NCBI RefSeq assembly: GCF_052857255.1
Contig: NC_135502.1
Coordinates: 155,730,599 to 155,794,598 of the forward strand
DNA from: Amblyomma americanum
Lineage: Eukaryota > Arthropoda > Arachnida > Ixodida > Ixodidae
Length of the DNA: 64,000 nucleotides
Reading direction: 5' to 3'
The position numbers were made by a program, and so were the translations under genes. This document shows positions 21,995-36,019 of this stretch, piece by piece. How positions within the stretch are numbered: the stretch's first letter is position 1; each line of letters opens with the position of its first letter. The notes below the pieces were generated by a model. The model made no database searches. It was not told where the DNA came from and saw nothing but the letters and a program-made list of their open reading frames with translations.

Positions 21995-24460
21995 AGAAGT
22001 TTCTCTAACAGGAAGTTTATCTAACATAAAATTCCCCCAACAGAGAGTTTCTCCAATATGGAGTTCGTCCAGCAGGGTGTTTCTCCAACAGGGAGATTCT
22101 CCAACATAGAGATTCTTTAGCATGGAGTTTATCCAGCATGGAGTTTATCAAACAGGGAGTTTCTCTAAAATGGAAACAATTCAACATAGAGGTTCTCCAA
22201 CATGAATTATTCTAATAGGGAGCTTCTCAGGCACAGACATTCTAAAAAACGAAGTTTCTCCAACGGAGAGTTTCTCCATCAGGACGTTTCTCCAACATAG
22301 AATTTCTCCCCAGCGAGCTTCTCCAACATGAAATTTCTCCAACATACATTTTATCCAAGAGGGTGTGTCTCCAACAGGGAATTTCTACAACACCGAGTTT
22401 TCCACCATGGAGTTTCCCCAACATGGAGTTTCTGCCACACGGACGTTCTCCAACACGGGCTTTCTCCAAATTGAAGTTTCTTCTACAGGGACTTTCTCCA
22501 ACAGAGTTTCTCCAACCCGGAGTTTCTGTAACTTGAAGTTTCTCCAACAGGGAGTTTCTCCAACAGAGATTTTCACCAAAAAGCATGTTCTCTAACAGGG
22601 ATTTTCTGTAACAGGGAGTTTCTCCAACTGGGATTTTCTCTCAAAGTGTTTATCTCCAACATGGAGTTTCTCTACCGTGGAGTTCCTTCAACATGAAGTT
22701 TCTCCAATAGGAATTTTGACCAAAATGGAACTTCTCCAACAGGGAGTTTCTCCAACATGAAATTTATAAAACAGGGAGTTTGTCCAAGAGGAGCTTCTCA
22801 AACAGAGAGTTTCTCCAGCTGGCAGTTTCTTCAAAATGGAGTTTCTACAACATAGAGTATCACAAACATGGCGTTTCCCAAAGGGGGAGTTTTGCAACAT
22901 GAAATTTATCCAACAGGGAGTTTCTTCAACAAGCAGTTTCTCCAACAGGAAGCTTCTCAAGAAAATTTTCTCCAACATAGTTTCTTCAACAGGGAGTTTG
23001 TCCAACAGAGAGTTTCTCCAACAGGAATTTTCTACAGCAGGAAGTTTCTGAAACAAGGAGTTTCTCCAAAAGGGACATTTTATCAAATGGAGTTTCTCCA
23101 ATAGGGAGTTTCTCCAACATGAATTTTCTCCGACAGGGGGCTTCAACAACGTGTTTTTCCAAAAGGAAGTATCTGCAATAGGGAGCTTCTCAACAGGGAG
23201 TATTTGTAACTTGGAGTTTCTCCACCATGGAGTTTCTTCAAAATAGTCTCTCTAACAGAAAGTTTCTCCAATGGAGAGTTTCGTCAACATGAAGTTTCTC
23301 CAACATGCAGTTTCTCCAACAGGAACAGTATCAACCTTGCAGTTTCTCTGAAAGCAAGATTTCCCCATAATGAAGTTTCTCCAACACGAAGTTTCTCCGA
23401 CAGGGAGTTTCTTCAACAGGGGGTTTTGGCAACATGAAGTTAGTGCAGCATGGCGTTTCTCCAAAATGAAGTTTCTACAAACAGAGTTTGAGAAGCAGAG
23501 AGTTCCACGAACATTGCGTTACTATATCAGAATGTTACTGCAACAGATTTTTTCAACATAAAGTTCCTCTTATGGGGAGCTTCTCTAACCTGGAGTTTCT
23601 CCAAAAGAGAGTTGCTCCAATGTGGAGTTTATCCAACCGGACGTTTCTTCAAGAGAGAGATTCTCCAACATAGAGTTTGTGAGCAGGGAGTTTCTTCAAC
23701 AGCGAGTTTCTCTAACAGGGAGTTCCTCCAGGAGGAAGTTTCTCCAACATGGAGTTTCTCTAACATAGAATACGTCCAACATGCAGTTTCTCCAATATGG
23801 AGTTTCTCCAACATAAGAGTTTATCCAATATGGAGTTTGTGCAGCATGGTGTTTCTCAACATTTTCTTCAATAGTTAGTTTCTCAAATATGAAGTTTCCC
23901 TAACCGTTAGTTTCTGCAAGAAGTTTCTCCAACAAAGGTATGCTCCAACATGGAGTTTCTTGAACAGGTAATTTCCCCAGCAGGGATTTTCTCTAACAGG
24001 GAGTTTCTCAAAGAGGGAGTTGGTGCAGCAGGGAGTTTGTCTACCATGGAATATCTCCAACATTCAGTTTCTCCAACATGGAGTTTCTCCAACATGGAAT
24101 TTTCCAACAAGGTCTTCCCCAGCTTTGAGTCTATCAACAGGGAGATTATTCAACAGGGAGTTTCTCTGAGATGGAGTTTCACCAGCATTGGGTCTCTCCA
24201 ACATGATGTTGATCTAACAGATGTTTCTCTAACAGGGGGTTTCTCCAACAGGGAGCTTCTCCAACATGAAGTTTCTCCTATACAGAGTTTCTCCATAGTG
24301 GAGTGTATCCAACAGAGAGTTTCTCCAACAGCGGGATTCAGTAACATTTAGTTTCTCAAGCATGAAGTTTCTCAACAGGCAGTTTCCTTCAAACGGAGTT
24401 TCTCAAACATGAAGTGTCCCTAACATGGAGTTTCTCCTACATGTAGTTTCTCCAACATTG
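21995..24460 (+). repeat. Satellite higher-order block A, copy 1
   Basis: Anchors that mark block A: GGAGTTCGTCC at 22060, TCAAAGTGTTTATCTCC near 22641, GGCTTCAACAACGTG near 23140 and a GAGTCTATCAACAGG word near 24128. Copy 2 has the same anchors in the same order at an offset of 4.10-4.12 kb. A 140-bp stretch compared by eye (22838 versus 26940) differs at about 10 positions. Confidence 0.85.
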
Positions 24461-24984
24461 TGTTTCTCCATACATTTAGTTTCTCCAACAGAGAGTTTCT
24501 GCAATATGAAATTTATCCAACAGTGAGTTTCTTCAACATAAAGTTCCTGCAACAGGGACTTTCGCCAACAAGGAGTTTCTTCAACAGGAATATTCTAGAA
24601 GAAAAAATTTATCCCACAGGGCATCTCTTCAGCAGGCAGTTCCTGCAACAGAGAGTTCCTCCAAAAGATATTTGCTCCTACATGGAGTTTCTGCAGCGGG
24701 AAGTTTCTTCAACAGAGTTTCTCCAACAGAGTGTTTCGCCAATCTGGAGATTCACCAACATGAAGTTTCGATAGCATAGAGTTTCTCCACAGTGCAGTTT
24801 TACAACAAGAAGATTCTTCAACAGTAAGTTTCTCAAACAGGAAATTTTTCCATCAGGGCGTTTCTTCAACAGGGAGCATCTCCTACAAAGTGTTTCACCA
24901 AAATAGAGTTTCTCGAACAGGGAGTTTATTCAACATAAAGATTCTCCAACATAGTGTTGCACCAACATGGTATTTATCCAAACA
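24461..24984 (+). repeat. Partial B block duplicated locally (about 510 bp)
   Basis: The run ending in GTGTTTCGCCAATCTGGAG (24731) is repeated 510 bp later (25241) with the same preceding words (AGGCAGTTCCTGCAACA, CATGGAGTTTCT). This is a short-range duplication inside the 4.1-kb period. Confidence 0.7.
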
Positions 24985-26114
24985 TGGAGTTTCTCTAAGA
25001 GAGAGTTTCTGCAACATGAAATTTATCCAACAGTGAGTTTCTTCAACAAGGATTTCCTGCAACAGGGAGTTTCTCCAACACGGAGTTTCTTCAACAGGAA
25101 TATTTTACAAGATAAAATTTGTCCAACAAGGTATTTCTTCAACAGGCAGTTCCTGCAACATAGAGTTCCTCCAACAGACATTTGCTCCAACATGGAGTTT
25201 CTCCAGCGGGAGGTTTCTTCAACAGAGTATCTCTAACAGAGTGTTTCGCCAATCTGGAGGCTCTCTAGTATAGTGCTTCTCAACAGGGAGTTTCTCTAAC
25301 ATGTAGTTTTTCTTCAGAGTTTCTTCAATGGAGTTTCTAGAACAGGGTGTTTCTCTGACAAGAAGTTTCTATAACTGCGTTTCTAAACAGAGTTTCTCCA
25401 ACTTAGTTTTTCCAATATGGTTTCTCCAACATGAAATTTCTCCAACATAGAGGTTCTTCAACATAGAGTTTCTCCAGCATAGAGTTTCTCAACAGGAAGT
25501 TTCTTTGACTGGGAGTTTCCCAAATATGACGTGTCCCTACAGGAAGTTTCTCAAATTTGGAGTTTCTCTAACAAGGATTTGCTTCAAATGGGGTTTCTCC
25601 AACAGAGAGGTTCTCAAACAGGGAGTTTCTCTAACAGGGAGTTTCTCGAACAGAGAGTTTCTCCATCATGGAGTTTCATTAACATGGAGTTTAATCAACA
25701 GTGAGTTTCATCAAAAAGATGATTCTTCAACATGCAGTTTCTCCAGCATGGAGTTTGTCCAGCATAGAGTTTATCAACATGAAGTTTCTTGAACAGGTAG
25801 TTTCTCAAGCATGAAGTGTTCCTAAAAGGGAGTTTCTTCAACATGGAGTTTCTGGAACAGAGATTTGCTCCAACATAGATTTTCTCCAACAGGGAGCTTC
25901 TCTAACATGGAATATCCCCAACATGAAGTTTCTTCAACATGGAGTTTTTCCAACATGAAGTTTCTCCAACATGGAGTTTCTCCACCATGGAGTTTCTCAA
26001 CGACGAGTTTCTCCAACAGCGAGCTTCTGCAACATGGAGTTTCTCTAATAGGGAGCTTCTCCAGCATAGATTTTTTCTAAAAGGATGTTTTTAAACAAAG
26101 AGTTACTCTCACAA
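24985..26114 (+). repeat. Satellite higher-order block B, copy 1
   Basis: Marked by GCAGTTCCTGCAACATAGAG and GTTTCGCCAATCTGGAGG (25243). The same block occurs at 37180-38304 and 41350-42454, each time directly before an A block. A more diverged relative begins near 30684. Confidence 0.8.
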
Positions 26115-28560
26115 GAAGTTTCTCTAACAGGAAGATTATCTAACATAAAATTCCCCCAACAGAGAGTTTCTCCAATATGGAGTTCGTCCAACAGGATGTT
26201 TCTCCAACAGGGAGATTCTCCAACATAGAGAATCTTTAGCATGGAGTTTATCCAGCATGGAGTTTTTCAAACAGGGAGTTTCTCTAAAAAGGAAACAATT
26301 CAACATAGAGGTTCTCCAACATGAATTATTCTAACAGGGAGCTTCTCAGACACAGACATTCTAAAAACGAAGTTTCTCCAACGGAGAGTTTCTCCATCAG
26401 GGAGTTTCTCCAACATAGAATTTCTCCCCAGAGAGCTTCTCCAACATGAAATTTCTCCAACATACATTTTCTCCAAGAGAGTGTGTCTCCAACAGGGAAT
26501 TTCTACAACACCGAGTTTTCCACCATGGAGTTTCCGCCATATGGACGTTCTCCAACACGGGCTTTCTCCAAATTGAAGTTTCTTCAACAGGGACTTTCTC
26601 CAACAGAGTTTCTCCAACCAGGAGTTTCTGTAACTTGAAGTTTCTCCAACAGGGAGTTTCTCCAACAGAGATTTTCACCAAAAAACATTTCCTCTAACAG
26701 AGATTTTCTCTATCAGGGAGTTTCTCCAACTGGGATTTTCTCTCAAAGTGTTTATCTCCAACATTGAGTTTCTCTACCGTGGAGTTCCTCCAACATGGAG
26801 TTTCTCCAACAGGAACTTTGTCCAAAATGGAGCTTCTCCAACAGGGAGTTTCTCCAACATGAAATTTATAAAACAGGGAGTTTGTCCAACAGGAGCTTCT
26901 CAAACAGAGCGTTTCTCCAGCAGGCAGTTTCTTCAAAATGGAGTTTCTGCAGCATAGATTATCACAAACATGGCGTTTCCCAAAGAAAGAGTTTTGCAAC
27001 ATGAAATTTATCCAACAGGGAGTTTCTTCAACAAGCAGTTTCTCAAACAGGAAGCTTCTCAAGCAAATTTTCTAAAACATAGTTTCTTCAACAGGGAGTT
27101 TGTCCAACAGAGAGTTTCTCCAACAGGAATTTTCTACAGCAGGAAGTTTCTGAAACATGGAATTTCTCCAAAAGGGACATTCTATCAAATGGGGTTTCTC
27201 CAATAGGGAGTTTCTCCAACATGAAGTTTCTCCGACAGGGGGCTTCAACAACGTGTTTTTCCAAAAGGAAGTATCTGCAATAGGGAGCTTCTCAACAGGG
27301 AGTATTTGTAACTTGGAGTTTCTCCACCATGGAGTTTTTCCAAAATAGTCTCTCTAACAGAAAGTTTCTCGAATGGAGAGTTTCGTCAACATGAAGTTTC
27401 TCCAACATGCAGTTTCTCCAACAGGAACAATATCAACCTTGCAGTTTCTCTGAAAGGAAGATTCTTCATAATGAAGTTTCTCACACACGAAGTTTCTCCG
27501 ACAGGGAGTTTCTTCAACAGGGGGTTTCGGCAACATGAAGTTCCTGCAGCATGGCGTTTCTCCAACATGAGGTTTCTACAAACAGTTTGAGAAGCAGTAA
27601 GTTCCTCGAACATGGCGTTTCTCTATCAGAAAGTTACTGCAACAGATTTTTTCAACATAAAGTTCCTCTTATGGGGAGCTTCTCTAACCTGGAGTTTCTC
27701 CAAAAGGGAGTTGCTCCAACGTGGAGTTTATCCAACAGGGCGTTTCTTCAAGAGAGAGATTCTCTAACATAGAGTTTGTGACCAGCGAGTTTCTTCAACA
27801 GCGAGTTTCTCTAACAGGGAGTTCCTCCAGGAGGAAGTTTCTCCAACATGGAGTTTCTCTAACATAGAATACGTCCAACATGCAGTTTCTCCAATATGGA
27901 GTTTCTCCAACATAGAGTTTATCCAAAATGGAGTTTGTGCAGCATGTTGTTTCTCAACATTTTTTTCAACAGTTAGTTTCTCAAATATGAAGTTTCCCTA
28001 ACCGTTAGTTTCTCCAACAAAGATATGCTCCAACATGGAGTTTCTTGAACAGGTAGTTTCCCCAGGAGGGATTTTCTTTAACAGGGAGTTTCTCAAAGAG
28101 GGAGTTTGTGCAGCAGGGAGTTTCTCTACCATAGGATATCTCCAACACTCAGTTTCTCTAACATGGAGTTTCTCCAACATGGAGTTTTCCAACAAGGACT
28201 TCCCCAGCTTTGAGTCTATCAACAGGGAGATTATTCAACAGGGAGTTTCTCTGACATTGAGTTTCTCCAGCATTGTGTCTCTCAAACATGACGTTGATCT
28301 AACAGAAGTTTCTCTAACAGGGGGTTTCTCCAACAGGGAGCTTCTCCAGCATGGAGTTTCTCCAATACAGAGTTTCTCCATAGTGGAGTGTATCCAACAG
28401 AGAGTTTCTGCAACAGCGGGATTCAGTAACATTTAGTTTCTCAAGCATGAAGTTTCTCAACAGGCAGTTTCCTTCAAACAGGGAGTTTCTCCAACATGAA
28501 GTGTCCCTAACATGAAGTTTCTCCTACATGTTTTTTCTCCATTTCAGAATGAAGTTTCTA
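26115..28560 (+). repeat. Satellite higher-order block A, copy 2
   Basis: Carries all block A anchors (GGAGTTCGTCC at 26179; TCAAAGTGTTTATCTCC near 26743) and runs in parallel with copy 1 to the CTCCTACATG word near 28525, after which the two diverge. Confidence 0.85.
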
Positions 28561-31500
28561 CATCAAGCTGTTTCTCCAACAGGGAGATTCTCTAACATGA
28601 AATTTCTCTAACGGAGAGTTTCTCCAACAGGGCATTTCTCTAACATGGCGTATCTCCAACACAGTTTTCCAACATAGAGTTTTTCAACATGGAGATTGTC
28701 CGACAGAGTTTCTCCAAAATGGAGTTTCTCCAACCAGGAGCTTCACCGACAGGGAGTTTGTTCAACAGGGAGTTTCTCCAGCAGGAGTTTTCTACAACAG
28801 GGAATTTCGGCAGCATGGATTTTCTCCAACAGAGACTTTCTTCAAAATTTATTTTCTCTATTAGGGAGTTTCGCCAGCAGGAAGTTCCTCCAAAAGAAAG
28901 TTTCTTCAAAATAATGTTTCTCCGACAGGGAGCTAGAACAGCAAGTTTCTCCAGCATGCAGTTTCTCCAACAGGGAGTTTCTCTACAGAGACGTTATTGA
29001 ACAGAGAGTTTCTCAAACTGGGGTTTCTGCGAAATGGACTTTCTCCACCATATGCTTTCTTCAACATGGAGCTTCTCAAACATAGTTTCCCTGAAAGAGA
29101 GTTTCTCCAGCACAAAGTTTCTAAAACATGAAGTTGCTCCAACCGCGAGTTTCACTAACATTGAGTTTCTCTAACAAAGAGATTCTCCAACAGGAAGTTT
29201 CTCTAACATAGATTTCCAACGTTGAGTTTCTCCTAGAGGAAGTTTCTCCAAAATGGAGTTTTTCCAAGCAGGAGTTTTTCCAACATGGAGTTTGTCCAAC
29301 AGGGAGTTTGTCGAGCAGTAAGTGTCTCCAACAGGGAGTTTCTTCAACAGGCAGTTTCTACAACATGAAGTTTCTCTAACAGAGAGTTTCTCTAACATGG
29401 ATCTTCTCCAACAAGTATTCGCTACAAAATTGAGTTTTCCACAGAGAGTTCCTACAACACATTTCTTCAAAATGGAGTTTCTCAAACAGGGAGCTTCTCA
29501 AACAGGGAGTATTTCTAACACGAATTTTCTCCAACAGGGAGTTTCTGTAATATGGAGTTTCTCCAACCAGGAGTTCCTCCAACAGGAAGTTTCTCAACAG
29601 AGAATTTCTCGAACATGCAGTTTCTCCAAAAGGGAGTTTGTCCAACTGGGGATTTCTGCGACATGAAGTATCTCCAGCATGAAGTTTCTCTAACAGGGAA
29701 CTTCTCCAACATGGAATTTCTCCAAAAGAGAGTTTCTCCAACGCGGAGTTTATCCAACATGAAATTTCTCTAGAGAGAGATTCTTCAACTTGGAGTTTCT
29801 CCAGCATGGTGTTGCGCACCATGAAGTTTCTCAACAAGAAATTATTCATGAGGGAGTTTCTAAAACATAAAATGTATCTAACATGGGGTTTCTCAAGCAG
29901 GAAGATTCTCCAACGTGTAGTTTTCCAGCATAGAGTTTCTCCTGCATAGATTTCATCAACAGGCAGTTTCCTTCAACGGGGAGTTTCTCCAACATGGTGT
30001 TTTCAAACAAGGAGTTTCAAACAGGGAGATTCTGCAACATGGAGTTTGTCCAACACAAGTTTTCTCCAAGAGGGAGTTTCTCAACAATTAGTGAATGGAA
30101 CATGGGCTTTTTCCACCATGAATTTTCTCCAACAGCAAGCTTATCAAACTTGCAGTTTATCTGAAATGAAGTTTCTCCAAAATGAAGTTTCTTCAACATA
30201 GTTTCTCGAACAGGGAGTTTCTCCAACATGGAGTATCTCCAAAAGAGTTTCTGTAACATGGAGTTTCTCCACCATGGAGTTTCTCCAACATAGTCTCTCC
30301 AGCAGAGAGTTTCTCCAACGTGGAGTTTATCCAACATCTAATTTCTCTAACGTGGTGTTTCTCCAATATAGAGATTCTACAACAGGGAGTTTTTAAAACA
30401 GGAACATTCTTCAACATGGAGTTTTTCCAGCATGGAGTTTTGCCAGCATAGAGTTTCTCCAGTGTGGAGTTTTTCAACACAGTGTTTCTTCAAGAGTGAG
30501 TTTCTCAAACATGAAATTTACCCACCAGGGATATCCTACAACATGGTGCTTCTCCAACAGGAAGTTTCTCCAAACGAGATTTTCTCCAACAGGGAGTTTT
30601 TCAACATGAAGTTTCTGCAACCTAGTTTCACCAATATGGCGGTTCTCTAAACATAGAGTTTCTCCCAAGAGGGAGTTTCTGCAACATGAAATTTATCCAA
30701 CAGTGAGTTTCTTCAACATGTAGTTCCTCTAACAGCGAGCTTCTCCAACCCAAAATTTCTCCAACAGGAATTTTTCCCAACATTCAATTTATCCAACAGA
30801 TGTTTTCTTCAACAGAGGGTTTCTCTAAGAGGGAGTTTCTCCAACAGGGAGTTTCCTCAATAGGGTTTCTACAACACTGAATTTCTCCACAGAGAGTTCC
30901 TTCAACATGGACTTTCTGAAACAGAGTTTCACCAACATAGCATTTCTCCAAATATTGAGTTTCTGCAACAGGGAGTTGCACCAACTTAGCATTTCTCCAA
31001 ACATTGAGTTTCTGCAACAGGGAGTTTCACCGACCTGAAATTTGACCAAGTGGGAGTTTCTTCAACAGAGAGTTCCTCCAACAGGGAGCTTCTAAAACAT
31101 AAAAATTATCCAAAAGGGGTTTTCTTCGACCGAGAGTTTCTCCAACAGGGAGTTTCTCCAGCAAACATGTGCTCCAACATAGAGTTTCTCCAACAGAGAG
31201 TTTCTCTAACATGGAGTTTTTCCAATAGAGAGTTTTGCAATAGAGAGTTTCTCCAACTCGAACAGGAAGTTTCTCCAAAATAGTTTTTTCAACAGGAATT
31301 TCTTCAACATGGAGTTTCTCCAAAAGAGAGTTTCTCCAAAATGAAGTTCCTCCTGCAAGGAGCTTCATCAGGGTGTTTCTTCAACAGGAAGCTTCTCCAA
31401 CAGAGAGTTTCTCAACACTGAAATTCCGCAAAATAGAGTTTCTCTAGTATGGAGTTTCTCCAAAAGGGAGTTTCTCCAACAGGAAGATTCTCTAATAGAG

Positions 31501-34500
31501 AGATTCTCCAACATGGTGCTTCTCCAACAGGGAGATTCTCCAACATGAAGTTCCTTAACCAGAGATTATTTTAACGTGCAGTGTCTACAGCATGGAGTTT
31601 CTCAACAGGGAGATCCTACAATCTGGAAATTCTCCAGCATGGATTTTCTCCAAAAGAGAGTTTCTCCAACATAAATTTCCTCCAAAAGGGAGCTTCACCA
31701 ATATTGAGTTTGTTCAACAGGTAGTTTCTCCAACAGGGAGATTCTCCAACATAGAGTTTTCCACCATGAAGTTTGTCTATAAAAGAATTTTATCAAGGAG
31801 CTTCTTCCACAGGGAGTTTTTAAAATATGAAGTGTCCTCCCCTAACAAGGAGATTCTGGAACATGGAGTTTCTCCAACAGGAATTTGTCCAACATAGAGT
31901 TTCTCCAACAGATATCTCCAACAAGGACTTTCTCTAAGATGAAGTTTCTCTAACAGGAATTTTCTCTAAGAGGAAATGTCTGGAACAGAGAGTTTCTCCA
32001 GCAGGTAGTTTCTCCAACATGAAATTTTGCCTGCAGGGCGTTTCTCGAACATAGTCTCCAAACCGGAGTTTCTCCAAAGCAGGGTTTTTCAACGGGGATT
32101 TTCTCCAACATGTAGTTTCTTCAACACGGAAATTCTCCAACATGGAAATTCTCTAACAAAGACTATCTAACAGGAAGTTTCTCCGACAGAGTTTCTATAA
32201 CATGGAGTTTCTGCAACATAAATTTTCTCAAAAATAGTGTTTCTCCAACAGAGAGTTTCTATAAAAAAGACTTTCTAGAACAATGAGTTTCTCAAACAAG
32301 GAATTTCTCTAACAGGGAGTTTTTCCAACTGGGAGTTTCTCCAAAATGGAGTTTGTTTTTAATGGAGTTTCTCCAACCAGGAGATTCTCCAACAGTTTGT
32401 CCAACAGGGAGTTTCTCTAAAAAGGATTCTCCAACAGGACGTTTCTGCAACTTGAAGTTTCTCCCCCTCGGAGTTTCTCCAACAATAGGGCGTTTCTCCA
32501 AGGCGTTTCACCAACAGGAAGTTTCTCCAACAGGGAGTTTCTGCAACATGGAGTTTCTCCAACATGAAGTTTCTCTAACAGGAAGCTTCTCAAACATAGA
32601 CTTTCTACAAAAGGGAGATTCTCCAACGTGCAGTTTATTCAACAAGGAGTTTCTCCAAAATGTTTTGCTCCAAATGTGGTTTTTCCAACAGAGAGGTTCT
32701 CTAACAGGAATTTCTCTAACAGGGAGTTTATCCAACAGGGAGCTTAACAACCATGGAGTCTCATTAACATGGAATTTCTCCAACAGGAATTTTCTCCAAA
32801 TGAAAGATTCTCCAACGTGCAGTTTCTCCAGCATGGTGTTTCTCTGGCATGTAGTTTATCAACATGAAGATTCTTCAGGGACTTGCTAAAAAATGAAGTG
32901 TCTCTGACAGATGGTTGGTCCAACGTGAAGTTTCTCCAACATGGAGTTTGTCCTAAATGCGGTTTCTCCAACAAGGAGTTTCTATAACAGGGAACTTGTC
33001 CAACAGGAAGTTTGACCAACACAGAGTATCTCCAAGAGGAATTTTTTCCAGGAGGGAGTTTCTGAAACATAGAGTTTCTCAGTCAAGAAGTGTCCCTAAC
33101 ATGGAGTTTCTCCAACATAGAGTGTCTTCATAATGAGGTTTCTCTAACCAAGAGATTCTTCATCAGGAAGTTTGTTCACCAGGGAATTTGGCCAACAGTT
33201 TCTCCAATAGTAATTTTCTCGAGCAGGGAGCTGTCGAAACATGAAGTATCTCCAACAGGGACTCACCAGAATGGAATTTTTGCAACATTGAGTTTCTCTA
33301 AAAGAGTTTCCCCAATATGAAGTTTCTCCAGGAAGGAGCTTCAACAGGGTGTTTCTCCAACATGGAGTTTCTCAAACATAGAGATTCTACAACAGGGAGT
33401 TTCTCCAAGGCGTTTCACCAACAGGAAGTTTCTTCATCATGGAGCTTCTGCAACATGAAGTTTCTCCAACATGGAGTTTCTTCAAGAGGAACCTTCTCAA
33501 ACATAGACTTTCTACAAAAGTGTTTCTTCAACATGGAGCTTATCCAACATGGTGTTTCTCCAAGAGTGAGGTTCTCATCAGGGAGTTTCTGCAACATAAA
33601 GTTTCTCCACAATAGCGTTTCTCCAACACAGAGTGTCTCCAACAGAGATTCTCTAACAGGGAGATATTCCAACATGAATTTTCTCCAACAGAGAATTTTT
33701 TCAACTTGGAGTTTCTCCACCATGGAGTTTGTGAACAGGTAGTTTCTTCAACAGTGAGTTTTTCAAACATGAAGTGTCTCGTACAGGGAATTTCTCGAAC
33801 ATAAAGTTTCTCTAGTAAGGAGTTTCTCGAGAAAGGAATTTCTCATCAGGGAGTTTCTGCACAGGAAGTTTTGCAACGTGAAGTCCCCCTAACAGGGATA
33901 TTCCCCGAACATGGAGTTTCTCCAACAATGATTTCGAAAACATGGAGTTTCTCCAACAGATTTCTCCAACAGATTTCTCCAACAGGGACTTTCTCTAACA
34001 TGGAGTTTCTCTAACAGGAAGTTTCTCTAAATGGAGGTTTCTGGAACAGGAAGTTTCTTCAACAAAAATTTTTGCCAACGGGGCGTTTCTACAACATAGT
34101 CTCCAACCTAGAGTTTCTCCAAATTTAAGTGTTTCAACGGGGATTTTCTCCAACATGAAGTTTCTCCAACAGGGAGATTCTTCAACATGGAGTTTCTCCA
34201 ACAGAGACTTTCTCTAACAGAGAGTTTCTCCTACAGGAAGTTTCTATAACATTGTGTTGCTCCTACATAATGTTTCTCAAGCACGGAGTTTCTCCAACAG
34301 AGTTACTATAACAGGGAATTTCTCCAACAGGAAATTCCTCTAACGTGGAATATCTCCAATATAGAGTTTTTCCAACATTTAGTTTTTACAACTGGAACTT
34401 TCTCCAAAATGGAGTTTTTTTAATGGAGCTTCTCTAACCAGGAGTTTCTCCAACAGATTTTGTCCAACAGGGAGATTGTTCAACAAACAGTTTCTTCAAT

Positions 34501-36019
34501 AGCAATTTTCTCCAGCAGGGAGTTTCTGAAACACGGATTTTAACAAACACGAAGTGTCCCAAACAGGGAATTTCTCCAAAATGCAGTTTTCCCCAAATGG
34601 GGTTTCTCCAACCAAGAGTGTCTTCAATAGGGAGTATGTTCAACAGGGAGCTTGTTGAACAGAGAGTTTCTTCAACACGAAATTTCTCCGACAAGGAGTT
34701 TCAACAGGGTGTTTCTCGAAGAGGAAGTTTCTCCAACAGGGAGTTTCTCAACAGGGAATTTCTGCAATATGGAGTTTCTCCCCAATGGAGTTTGTCCAAT
34801 GTGGAATCTCTCCAACATAGAGTTCCTCCAATGTAGAGTTTCTCAACATGGAGTTTCTGTAACAAGGAGCTTCTCCAATATTGTTTCTTCAAAAAGGATT
34901 TTCTCCAACAGGAAAACTCTCCAACAGATATATTCTCCGTCGTGGAGTTTCTCCAACATAGAGATTCTCCAACTGGAAGATTCTCGAACATGAAGTTTCT
35001 AAAACAAAGATTTTTTCAAACCTGGAGTTTCTCCAGCATGTAGTTTCTCAACAGGGAGTTTCTCCAACAGGGAGTTTCTCAAACATGAAGTGTCTCGTGC
35101 AGGGAATTTCTCCAAGATGGGCTTTGTCCAACAGGGAGGTTCTCCAAAAGGCTTTGCTCCAACATGGAGTTTTACCAACAGGAAGTATCTCCAAACTTGA
35201 ATTTCTGCAGCATGGAGTTTTTCAACAAGGAGTTTCTCCTACAGGGAGTTTCTCCAAATGGAGTCTCTCTAATAGGAAGTTTCACCAACAGGAAGTTTCT
35301 CGAACGGTGTTTCTCCAACAGAGAGATTCTACTACACAAAATTCAACCTGCAGATTCTCCAACATGGAGTTTCATAATGGTAATTCTCTCCAACATCGAG
35401 TTTTTTCAATAGGAAGATTATCTAGCAGGGAGTGTCTTCAACATGGTGTTTCTATAACATGGAGTATCTCTAACATTGAGTTTCTCCAACATGGAGTTTA
35501 TACAAAATGAAATTCCTTCAACAGGGAGTTTCTCCAATATTGAGTTTGTCGGAAAGAAAGTTTCTCCAACAAGTAGATTCTAATGCACTGAGTTTCTCTA
35601 GCATGGAGTTTTTCCAACAATAAGATTCTTCAACAGGGAGTTTCCCAAACATGAAGTGTCACATACAGGAAATTTCTCCAACATGGAGTTTCTCCAACAT
35701 AAAGTTTTTCTATCAGAAAATTTGTCCAAGATAAATGTTCTCCACCAGGGAAATTCTCCAACTGGAGTTTCACCAACAAGGAATTTCTCCAAACTGCAAT
35801 TTCTATACCATAGAGTTGCTCAACAAGGAGTTTCTCCAACAGTGAGCTTCTGCAACATAGTTTCTCTAACAGGGAGCTTCTCCAGCATTGGTTTTCTTCA
35901 AAATAGAGTTTCAACTTATAGTTTCTCTAACAAGAAGGTTCTCCAACAGGAAGTTTCAGTACAGGGGTTTTCTCCAACAGGGTGTTTATATAACATGGAG
36001 TATCTCCAACATTGAGTTT
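28561..36019 (+). repeat. Diverged central part of the satellite
   Basis: The 16-bp monomer continues, but A, B and C blocks are recognisable only in pieces. These are a B-like start at 30684; a C-like AACATAGTCTC...CAACGGGGATTTTC run at about 32045 and again at 34090; and an AAGGCGTTTCACCAACAGG run at 32500 and 33407. The spacing of the C-like runs (about 2.05 and 2.3 kb) is near half of the 4.1-4.2-kb period. Confidence 0.65.
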
